Positions 6,705 to 12,394 of a stretch of DNA of 12,867 bases are shown here, piece by piece. The stretch comes from Clostridiales bacterium (lineage in GTDB: Bacteria; Bacillota; Clostridia; Lachnospirales; WQUN01), in the NCBI GenBank assembly GCA_031289625.1, contig JAITPB010000056.1:1-12867 (forward strand), in the 5' to 3' direction. The notes beneath the pieces were generated by a model. That model did no database searches. It was not told the origin of the DNA and saw only the letters and a program-made list of their open reading frames with translations. How positions within the stretch are numbered: the stretch's first letter is position 1; the number at the start of each line of letters is the position of its first letter. The position numbers were made by a program, and so were the translations under genes.

Positions 6705-7438
6705 GCTTCGCCCTCCTGCCGCGTTCCATCAGAAAAGCAGTGAAGATAAACGCCTTCTAAGCCATGTCCATTTCCATATCTTTCGCAAATGGCGTCGGTT
6801 TTGTCTTTCTGTACGATTTTTCCTTGCCGCATAAGGACAATTTCGTCTGCGATGGATTCAACGTCCGACACTACGTGAGTCGCCACAATCACGATTTTGT
6901 CTCCGGCGACAGACTGAATCAATTCTCTTGTGCGGATTCGTTCCTTTGGATCCAGTCCGGCGGTCGGCTCATCCAAAATGATTAGGGACGGGTTACCCAA
7001 TACGGCAGATGCCAACAAAATACGCTGCTTCATTCCGCCGGAATAAGAGGATATTTTATCTTTAAGGCGGCTCGTCATATTGGTTTTTTCGGCGGCACGA
7101 AGAATCTCTTCTCGAATTTTGCGTCCGGGCACAGCTTTCAATACAGCCAAATAGTTTAGAAACGCAAAGCCCGTAAATCCATCATACAGCCCCTGCTGCT
7201 GCGGCATAAACCCCAGCAAGGAACGATATGATACGCCTAACTTTTCAATGGTGGTTCCCTGCCAGAGAATCGTACCCGAATCGGCGTCCAAGTTACGCGT
7301 CAAGATGTTCATCAGTGTGGATTTGCCCGCGCCATTTGGCCCCAGCAACCCCAAAATCCCCGGCTCGAACTTTGCGCTTATGCCGTCTAACGCGACGAAT
7401 TTTCCATAGCTTTTCGTAATATTCTGAATTTCAAGCAT
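6695..7438 (-). CDS. ABC transporter ATP-binding protein
   Basis: A 247-aa nucleotide-binding subunit, complete for the family. Walker A G-P-N-G-A-G-K-S-T lies near residues 33-41, the Q-loop in F-M-P-Q-Q-Q, the signature as Y-S-G-G-M-K-Q-R near 132-139, Walker B with catalytic Glu in L-I-I-L-D-E-P-T (about 152-159), the D-loop G-L-D and the H-loop A-T-H. The Y-S-G-G-M-K-Q-R signature and the G-L-Y-D-G-F-T-G segment are typical of ATPases paired with ABC-2 exporters. Start choice: the frame also allows TTG at 7441, but GGAGGAG at 7444-7450 is better spaced for the ATG at 7438. The gene end overlaps the permease start by 10 nt. It energises the fused permease next door and lies 29 nt after the lipoprotein gene, so the cluster is operon-like. 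Confidence 0.96.
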   Translation of the reverse strand: MLEIQNITKSYGKFVALDGISAKFEPGILGLLGPNGAGKSTLMNILTRNLDADSGTILWQGTTIEKLGVSYRSLLGFMPQQQGLYDGFTGFAFLNYLAVLKAVPGRKIREEILRAAEKTNMTSRLKDKISSYSGGMKQRILLASAVLGNPSLIILDEPTAGLDPKERIRTRELIQSVAGDKIVIVATHVVSDVESIADEIVLMRQGKIVQKDKTDAICERYGNGHGLEGVYLHCFSDGTRQEGEAWD

Positions 7439-7467
7439 CAAATCTCCTCCATCATTCCTCCGCTAAC

Positions 7468-8811
7468 TTATGGTTTGAAGTCTGCCGCGACAGCCTTTTC
7501 ATAACTGCCGCTCCAAAAATCATCTTTGCCAATGCGCAGAAAATCGCCATCATTCGCAAGTACAAAATATTTTGATGTTTCAGCAACAAAGGTGTAAAAT
7601 GGCGCGGTATTTCCGCTGCTAATACCATAGGTTATTTTATTGCTCTTCCCGGTGCTTACATCCACCCAATAGCTTTCATTGACTTTTTGGGGATTGGCAT
7701 ATGCGTCCGTGCGCTGATTGTCCGCCTGATATAGGAGCTTGCCGTCAAAGAGCCGGTTTTCAGGGAACAGTAGGTAACCACTGATGTTTTCCGCAACCAC
7801 GGTTTCTTTTCCGTTATTGATATCAATCTGCTTTATTTGCTTATCTTTGCGGGAATGAAAATAAAGATTATCCGAATCCAACAAAACCGGATTTAGAGAA
7901 AAAGCGGTTGTGCTTATAATATCGTTTCGGATACCATCCTCAAGATTGATGGAAAACACAGAAGCCTTGTGGCCGTTTTCTTCCGCATCCAACGCCTGCT
8001 GCGAATACTCGCTCAAAACAGCACTGGGCTGTTCATAGTAGTAGACAGCTTTCTCATTGCTCAGCCATAAAAATTTCGTGTTGTCTTCTTGCTTGAACGA
8101 ATATAGCTCTTTACAGTTTTCGGCGGCAAGATTAATCGCCAGCAAAGCTCGCTGCATTGGCACATCGGATTCATAAACTTTATTTTCAGGATTCGGCGCG
8201 ATATAGTTCACATCCGCGTATACGACCGTATCTCGCAGCGCGGCAGATAACAAACTGTATTTGTTGTCGAATTGAAGTAATTTCTTGCGGTTGGTGCCAT
8301 TTTTATCCATAACGAATAACGAGTTTTCAGCGTCAACACAATAGACCTTGCCGTTTATTTCCGCAATCCAAAGAAACCCGTGTGTTTGTTCACCGGGAGC
8401 GAGATATGCGTTGCAATCCGCCGTGTCGTGCTTGCAGTTAGGTTTATTACAAAGCACGATTTTCGTTTCCGCAGAATCATCCCAAAACTGAATTTGATAG
8501 CCGACACGGCGATAATTTGTCGAAGTATATAAACCATCGGCATTTTGAGTTCCGATGAGGATAGAACCATTAGGGTCTTCGACTAAATTATCTTCAATAA
8601 AATAAGTCCCCAAAGAACCAATCCACTGTGGACCGAGAAGTACCGATGGATTTTCGCCGGATACGGGAGACTCAGTTGAAACGGATGCCTTGCTGCCTGA
8701 AGGCTCAGACTCGCCGAGACTGTCGGCATCTGAAGTGTTGTTGCTGCCGCAAGCCGAAAGTACAGTTAGTACAATTATTAACAGAACTGCGAATAATGTT
8801 TTTGATTTCAT
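7468..8811 (-). CDS. Lipoprotein, beta-propeller-like (DUF5050-type), with Cys/His motif
   Basis: A 447-aa lipoprotein. The signal peptide has lipobox L-S-A-C with Cys21 as the lipidated residue, then a Ser/Glu-rich flexible linker (about 22-57). The body shows recurring short strand patterns such as N-G-K-V-Y-C-V-D, N-L-Y-F-H-S-R and G-K-L-L-Y-Q-A-D, which suggest a beta-propeller of the DUF5050 kind. A distinctive motif C-N-K-P-N-C-K-H-D-T-A-D-C-N-A-Y (Cys121, Cys126, His128, Cys133) resembles one I recall in other Clostridial lipoproteins; it could bind a metal or form disulfides. It is anchored on the outer membrane face, just upstream of the ABC ATPase gene. A sensing or substrate-capture role for the transporter is plausible but not proven. 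The start has a modest AGGAT ribosome binding site. Confidence 0.85.
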   Translation of the reverse strand: MKSKTLFAVLLIIVLTVLSACGSNNTSDADSLGESEPSGSKASVSTESPVSGENPSVLLGPQWIGSLGTYFIEDNLVEDPNGSILIGTQNADGLYTSTNYRRVGYQIQFWDDSAETKIVLCNKPNCKHDTADCNAYLAPGEQTHGFLWIAEINGKVYCVDAENSLFVMDKNGTNRKKLLQFDNKYSLLSAALRDTVVYADVNYIAPNPENKVYESDVPMQRALLAINLAAENCKELYSFKQEDNTKFLWLSNEKAVYYYEQPSAVLSEYSQQALDAEENGHKASVFSINLEDGIRNDIISTTAFSLNPVLLDSDNLYFHSRKDKQIKQIDINNGKETVVAENISGYLLFPENRLFDGKLLYQADNQRTDAYANPQKVNESYWVDVSTGKSNKITYGISSGNTAPFYTFVAETSKYFVLANDGDFLRIGKDDFWSGSYEKAVAADFKP

Positions 8812-8864
8812 GGAAAAATCATCCTATCTCTAAAATTAAAATGGATTTATATTTTTTTGATAAA

Positions 8865-9806
8865 TCAGTTTGGTATAAGCATACGGGAAACAGTTTTCAC
8901 CGAGAAATCGTAAGCTTCATCAGCACTGAGCGGAATTGCAATCGCATACAAAACATCGTTGCGTTGGAACGAAGATGTATCCAGCACAATTTGTTTTTCA
9001 ACAGCGTATCCCCCAGAGAACTTAGCTTCCATAAGGTCAAAGTTGTCTGCGATTTTTAGCGGCACATGATTTCGGAATACTGTGATTCTGTATTCCCCCG
9101 ACGGACCGCCTAAACCTCTTAGGCTCATATGTAATTTTTCATTTCCATTGTACCATATTGCCTTATCAGTTGCAAACGGATTTTCGCCTTGGTAAAGATA
9201 AAAGAAAGTAATTTCATCTAAAGCGTTCTCGCTGCTTTCTGGGATGTCAAAAAGACTCCTTTCTTCATCGGAAATTTTTGAAGATGAAAAATCTGACAGA
9301 ATAGATAAATCAGGGATTCCATAATCTTGCTCAAAAATTATTGTGGCACCGGCATTTGTTATCTTGTGGTTGTTCCCGAAACTCTCCTGAGGATTGTTGA
9401 TATCAATAATAGCAGATGGGTTCAGCATAGTAACAAGCATTAACTTGTGTTTGCCCGTAGTTCCATATTTGGGTGTAAAGGCAAAGGAAAGAACCTTTTC
9501 TTGATTTCCTTGCAATTCATATCTGTGCATAACCGCTTGTCCTGTTTCACCGTCAACAGCGTAATTTTGGGCAATCCCATCAAAAAACATCATCACGCCC
9601 ACTTCAATCGGCACAGATAAATTTTGTACTGAGTATGTGAACTGAAGCGATTTGCCTGAAAATACAGCCATTTCAGGCAATAATCTATAATCATACCCCA
9701 TCTCAAGAGCAGGAGTATCTGCCGATGAAACTTCGTTCTGATTTACAGGCAATGCGCTGCAACCACACAGTAAAATAAGCAGCAGAAAACAAGCGCGAAT
9801 TCTCAT
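8865..9806 (-). CDS. Lipoprotein of unknown family
   Basis: A 313-aa lipoprotein with a short signal peptide and lipobox L-C-G-C (Cys16). The mature chain contains beta-sandwich-like stretches: S-L-Q-F-T-Y-S-V-Q-N-L-S-V-P-I-E-V-G-V-M-M, then E-K-V-L-S-F-A-F-T-P-K-Y-G-T-T-G-K-H-K-L, and E-Y-R-I-T-V-F-R-N-H-V-P-L. These read like Ig/CARDB-type extracellular modules, one near 35-165 and one near 205-300, separated by an acidic Ser-rich linker. No catalytic motif is seen. A strong AGGGGGA ribosome binding site precedes the ATG. It is cotranscribed with, or reads through from, the small secreted protein gene upstream and is 53 nt from the next lipoprotein. A surface adaptor or binding role is inferred only from location and fold impression. 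Confidence 0.82.
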   Translation of the reverse strand: MRIRACFLLLILLCGCSALPVNQNEVSSADTPALEMGYDYRLLPEMAVFSGKSLQFTYSVQNLSVPIEVGVMMFFDGIAQNYAVDGETGQAVMHRYELQGNQEKVLSFAFTPKYGTTGKHKLMLVTMLNPSAIIDINNPQESFGNNHKITNAGATIIFEQDYGIPDLSILSDFSSSKISDEERSLFDIPESSENALDEITFFYLYQGENPFATDKAIWYNGNEKLHMSLRGLGGPSGEYRITVFRNHVPLKIADNFDLMEAKFSGGYAVEKQIVLDTSSFQRNDVLYAIAIPLSADEAYDFSVKTVSRMLIPN

Positions 9807-9828
9807 TCTGACATTCCCCCTAAACAGA

Positions 9829-9861
9829 GCGCGGGAAAATTGCGATTGACTTTTCCCGCGC
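9829..9861 (-). terminator. Perfect 11-bp inverted repeat, probable attenuator/terminator
   Basis: GCGCGGGAAAA at 9829-9839 and its exact complement at 9851-9861 enclose an 11-nt loop, in the gap between the small secreted protein gene and the lipoprotein gene. On the minus strand the stem is followed by TCTGTTTAGG, a weak U-tract. It is therefore more likely a partial terminator, which would make the first gene more abundant than the rest, or an mRNA-processing/stability hairpin. Confidence 0.6.
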
Positions 9862-9937
9862 GTTTCTGTAATCTATTACGGTAAGGCGCATTTTAAGCTA
9901 TTGGAGGTGAGCCTACAAAGCACCTTCAACGCAATCC

Positions 9938-10363
9938 TTATGCACCAATCAACTGTGTGTAGCGAATGGTGCCTGTGCCGGAAGCAGGCTTGACGTAGTG
10001 TGCACCCCAAGCTGTGATTTTAGCGGTGCGCCCAACCAAATAGTATGTGAACGGATTGGTTGTTGTGTTTGTAACTTGATGCGACAAAGTTACCGGAGAG
10101 GTGATTGAGTTGCCAGTGATATAGTCTTGAATTTCTACATCTGTGCGAAGAACCGGAGCAGTACCGGAACAATTCACGTAGATATAAACATACTTTGAAG
10201 CGACTCCACCCACCGTTGCATTGCCCCCCGAAGTGCCGCCGCTCATACTTCCGTAAGGTGTGCTTTGCCCAGAGAAGGATGTTGCGGATGCCGAAAGGAC
10301 AAGGACGGATAGCAGTGCGGTCACTGCCAGTAATGCTGCGAGGATGCGTTTTGTGATTTTCAT
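9938..10363 (-). CDS. Small secreted protein of unknown family
   Basis: A 141-aa precursor. A clear Sec signal peptide (basic K-I-T-K-R, long hydrophobic core, A-S-A before Thr28) leaves a mature chain of about 114 residues. The mature N-terminus is Gly/Ser/Thr-rich (28-56, Y-G-S-M-S-G-G-T-S-G-G). A compact beta-rich domain follows, with Y-V-Y-I-Y-V-N-C, V-T-L-S-H-Q-V-T-N and Y-Y-L-V-G-R-T-A-K-I-T-A-W-G-A-H-Y-V, and a single Cys65. There is no lipobox or sorting signal. AAGGAG lies 11 nt before the ATG. It is the first gene behind the minus-strand ECF-type promoter and is separated from the rest by a hairpin, the arrangement expected when the first product is needed in excess. It could be an exported effector, a bacteriocin-like protein or a surface coat protein. 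I do not recognise a family. Confidence 0.83.
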   Translation of the reverse strand: MKITKRILAALLAVTALLSVLVLSASATSFSGQSTPYGSMSGGTSGGNATVGGVASKYVYIYVNCSGTAPVLRTDVEIQDYITGNSITSPVTLSHQVTNTTTNPFTYYLVGRTAKITAWGAHYVKPASGTGTIRYTQLIGA

Positions 10364-10436
10364 TTACTTTCTCTCTCCTTTATAGGGGTGTGTGTTCGCA
10401 ATTGCTTCTTGTGATGTGCGCGCCCACTCCAAAAAG

Positions 10437-10463
10437 GCAAATGCGATTGTGAAATGCTTTTGC
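10437..10463 (-). promoter_or_regulatory. 5'-terminal hairpin of the minus-strand transcript
   Basis: GCAAATGC (10437-10444) pairs with GCTTTTGC (10456-10463), giving 7 pairs and one mismatch, and on the minus strand is followed by CTTTTTGG. The hairpin begins within a few nt of the transcript start expected from the promoter at 10471-10503. It could stabilise the mRNA 5' end or act as an early attenuator. Confidence 0.4.
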
Positions 10464-10470
10464 ACTTCAT

Positions 10471-10503
10471 CTATTAAACTTTTTAGATGGCAAAAAGGTC
10501 ACA
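10471..10503 (-). promoter_or_regulatory. ECF-type promoter for the secreted protein/lipoprotein/ABC cluster
   Basis: Read on the minus strand, TGTGACCTTTTT starts at 10503 and GTTTAATAG spans 10479-10471. Both elements are identical to those of the plus-strand promoter at 2724-2757. The expected start is near 10464, leaving a leader of about 100 nt before the ATG at 10363. The shared elements imply one regulator, most simply the ECF sigma factor at 1465. Confidence 0.7.
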
Positions 10504-10533
10504 TCACCAAAAAATATCTGTTTTTAAATAGTC

Positions 10534-10562
10534 TTGCAATCTATCTGTTTCCATGATATAAT
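10534..10562 (+). promoter_or_regulatory. Strong sigma-A-type promoter facing the terminator at 10609
   Basis: TTGCAA (10534-10539) and a perfect TATAAT (10557-10562) are separated by 17 bp. The predicted start is near 10569. It is divergent from the ECF-type promoter, with the two upstream elements about 30 bp apart. No ORF starts before the terminator. Confidence 0.75.
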
Positions 10563-10568
10563 ACCAAC

Positions 10569-10646
10569 ATAAAGTATCAGTAATTTCTAAAGTTATCCGA
10601 GTTACACAGCGTTCGGAGGCGAATTGTCGCCTTTGGACGCTTTTTT
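10569..10646 (+). ncRNA. Probable small RNA or attenuator leader
   Basis: The promoter at 10534-10562 and the terminator at 10609-10646 define a transcript of about 75-80 nt with no start codon or ribosome binding site. It comprises an A/U-rich single-stranded 5' half (about 10569-10608) and a long terminator stem. It could be a free small RNA, or the terminated form of a leader controlling the methylase-like gene about 320 nt further on. I do not recognise it as a known riboswitch class. Confidence 0.5.
10609..10646 (+). terminator. Intrinsic terminator of the short transcript
   Basis: GCGTTCGGAGGCGA (10609-10622) folds onto TCGCCTTTGGACGC (10627-10640), with a 4-nt loop and a small internal mismatch, and is followed by TTTTTTG. 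Confidence 0.88.
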
Positions 10647-10735
10647 GTTTTCACCGTTTCTTTAGACAGAGGTGCAATCGCTTTCGGGCAGCGGGACAAG
10701 TTCCCGGACTCAAACAGAAAGCTTCATAAGTATAC

Positions 10736-10774
10736 AAAGGGCTCATTTGGATTTTCATCTTGTGAGCCCTTTTT
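10736..10774 (+). terminator. Second intrinsic terminator in the same leader region
   Basis: AAAGGGCTCA (10736-10745) pairs perfectly with TGAGCCCTTT (10763-10772) across a 17-nt loop and continues into a T-tract. A smaller hairpin, CGGGA/TCCCG, lies at 10692-10706 upstream. Two successive terminators with no ORF between them suggest staged attenuation or strong insulation of the backbone from the cargo. Confidence 0.82.
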
Positions 10775-10965
10775 CATATATACCCGGTTTTCGAGTGAAA
10801 GCCGTAACTTTATGTTCCGGGTTGCTGTTGCATCCCGTTAAAATAAAAATCCCAAGCAGAAATGAAAGGAAATCGAAAAACCAATTATCTCCCGGCCACA
10901 AACGCGGCAACAGCTAGGCTCTGAGTAATCGGCGCCTCTATTTTTAGTTTACGAGGTGATTCAAA

Positions 10966-11697
10966 ATGCGAAAAAACGCAGAAAAAACGTATTCCCGGCA
11001 ATTCATGGATTCGTTCCAAAGGCTCGCGCGCTCCCATGGGCTATGGGCCGTCTGGTCGGATTTCATACTCATGAGCGCCTGCTCTATCTCAAACGCCGTA
11101 AATAAGTCTGAGTATGACCGACGCGAAAAGCTGTATCTAAGTGCAAGCGAGAGTTACACATCAGATGAATTAGAGCGCATAGCCGAACTCTTTGCCCTCA
11201 CGTTCATGGCTCTGGAGGAAAATCCAAATCAGGATTTTCTGGGGCATATCTTCTGTGAGCTGAAACTGCACAACGAGAGAACCGGTCAGTTCTTCACGCC
11301 ATACCATGTCGCCGAGCTTATGTCCAAACTCAGCTACGGCGATTGGAAGTCAGAGATTCAGAAAAAAGGGTATATCTCTGTCAATGATTGCTGTTGCGGA
11401 GCCGGTTCACTGCTGATTGCATTTGCCAATGCCGCAAAGGAACAGGGGTTGAACTATCAGCAAGATGTGCTTTTCGCAGCGCAGGATATTGATTACACCG
11501 CAGCCATGATGTGCTATATTCAGCTTTCTCTGCTCGGTTGTGCTGGGTATGTCAAGATTGGCGATTCACTAACCCCCAACCCATCGTCACAGGAAAACAT
11601 CTGGTATACGCCGATGTGTTTCAGTGATATCTGGCAGCAAAGATGTCAGATGGATGCGATACGGAGTATACTCAAAAATTCAGAAGAGGCTGTATAA
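10966..11697 (+). CDS. N-6 DNA methylase-like protein, short, lacking an obvious NPP[FY] motif
   Basis: A 243-aa protein resembling the core of type I restriction N-6 adenine methylases (HsdM/PF02384-like). An N-terminal helical part is followed by T-G-Q-F-F-T-P (106-112), the SAM-binding motif I as N-D-C-C-C-G-A-G-S (140-148, where typical enzymes have D-P-A-C-G-T-G), and A-Q-D-I-D (172-176) as the acidic loop. After G-D-S-L (199-202), where the catalytic N-P-P-F/Y usually follows, it reads T-P-N-P-S-S-Q-E-N-I-W-Y-T-P instead. It may therefore bind SAM and DNA but be inactive or unconventional as a methylase. No HsdS or HsdR partner is present. ACGAGGTG lies 8 nt before the ATG. Short proteins of this type are common ICE accessories, possibly protecting the incoming element or regulating it. 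The next gene follows after 18 nt. Confidence 0.85.
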   Translation: MRKNAEKTYSRQFMDSFQRLARSHGLWAVWSDFILMSACSISNAVNKSEYDRREKLYLSASESYTSDELERIAELFALTFMALEENPNQDFLGHIFCELKLHNERTGQFFTPYHVAELMSKLSYGDWKSEIQKKGYISVNDCCCGAGSLLIAFANAAKEQGLNYQQDVLFAAQDIDYTAAMMCYIQLSLLGCAGYVKIGDSLTPNPSSQENIWYTPMCFSDIWQQRCQMDAIRSILKNSEEAV

Positions 11698-11715
11698 GCC
11701 GGAAAGGAAATCAGT

Positions 11716-12369
11716 ATGGGACAGTATTATACCGCATTGGTTATTGATGAAAGCAACAAGGTCACGAAGCTTTCTCCAAGAAGCTTTGATTCTTTCTCAA
11801 AACTCACAGAGCATTCATGGATTGGCAACGATTTTGTCAATGCCGTCTACTCCTTAATTCATAACCGCCGGAGAAAGGTGGCATGGATTGGCGACTACGC
11901 GATGGAGCCTTATCTTCCCGATGAAGACCCATATGCAAGAATGATGCCGGTCAGCGAGTTCAAGGAACTTTATGATTTGGCTCATGGGGATAAAAACGGC
12001 ATTTCAAGCGGCTTTTTCTTCAGCAAAGACTTAAGCTGTCTTGATTACGACACAACCGGAATGTTCTTGGTCAACCATGACCTGGCAGTTTATCTGGACA
12101 TCGCTGAATACATCAAGCAATCATCTGTCATGGAGAAGGATGGACCGTGGTGCCTCAGTCCGCTCCCGCTGCTCACTGCCTGCGGAAATGGCCGCGGCGG
12201 AGGCGATTTTCACGAAAGTCATACCGGTTACGATGACGTGGGTATCTGGGCATTCAACCGGGTTGAGTACACAGACAAAATCCCCGATGGATACCATGAA
12301 GCGAAATATCGCTTTGCGGAAGACGGAGGCGTCGGGGCTTTCAGAGGCTCTTCCGGCGGTCTGTGCTAA
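11716..12369 (+). CDS. ICE-associated 'MGQYY' protein of unknown function
   Basis: A 217-aa soluble protein with no signal peptide or membrane segment. Recognisable blocks are M-G-Q-Y-Y at the N-terminus, L-T-E-H-S-W-I-G-N-D-F-V-N-A-V (about 30-44), V-A-W-I-G-D-Y-A (about 55-62), a Gly/His patch G-N-G-R-G-G-G-D-F-H (about 157-166), V-G-I-W-A-F-N-R-V and a Gly-rich tail. I recall similar hypothetical proteins next to methylase-like and YodL-domain genes on Clostridial mobile elements. AAAGGAA lies about 9 nt before the ATG, and spacing to both neighbours is short, so it is probably part of one operon. The D/H/W-rich conserved blocks could form a binding or catalytic site, but I cannot assign an activity. 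Confidence 0.8.
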   Translation: MGQYYTALVIDESNKVTKLSPRSFDSFSKLTEHSWIGNDFVNAVYSLIHNRRRKVAWIGDYAMEPYLPDEDPYARMMPVSEFKELYDLAHGDKNGISSGFFFSKDLSCLDYDTTGMFLVNHDLAVYLDIAEYIKQSSVMEKDGPWCLSPLPLLTACGNGRGGGDFHESHTGYDDVGIWAFNRVEYTDKIPDGYHEAKYRFAEDGGVGAFRGSSGGLC

Positions 12370-12394
12370 AAATCACAAAGGAGAATCAATTGAC

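Larger units (their letters stand above)
10364..10965. other. 600-bp gene-free divergent regulatory region
   Basis: No credible gene is seen here. From left to right it holds the leader and hairpin of the minus-strand cluster, the two divergent promoters, the short RNA with its terminator, a small hairpin (10692-10706) and the second terminator. A 10-bp inverted repeat (AACATAAAGT at 10566-10575, ACTTTATGTT at 10807-10816) spans the leader. From about 10820 to 10940 I see only weak short frames. Confidence 0.6.

Noticed and set aside
2886..7438. Lactococcin-972-like bacteriocin locus
   Set aside because: A secreted protein, ATPase and large permease are superficially similar, but neither secreted protein carries a lactococcin-972-like sequence pattern that I can recognise, and the genes lie in convergent transcripts.
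10647..10735. Lysine or other known riboswitch, suggested by AGAGGTGC
   Set aside because: Only a short AGAGGTGC match; the rest of the expected conserved core is absent.
10672..10917. 81-codon open frame in the gene-free region
   Set aside because: It spans a strong terminator hairpin, has no ribosome binding site and shows no recognisable protein features.
10862..10924. 20-codon frame starting MKGNRKTN
   Set aside because: No Shine-Dalgarno sequence upstream and no recognisable product; kept out as unsupported.
10966..11697. Complete type I restriction-modification system
   Set aside because: No specificity or restriction subunit is present and the methylase-like protein is short and lacks the NPP motif.
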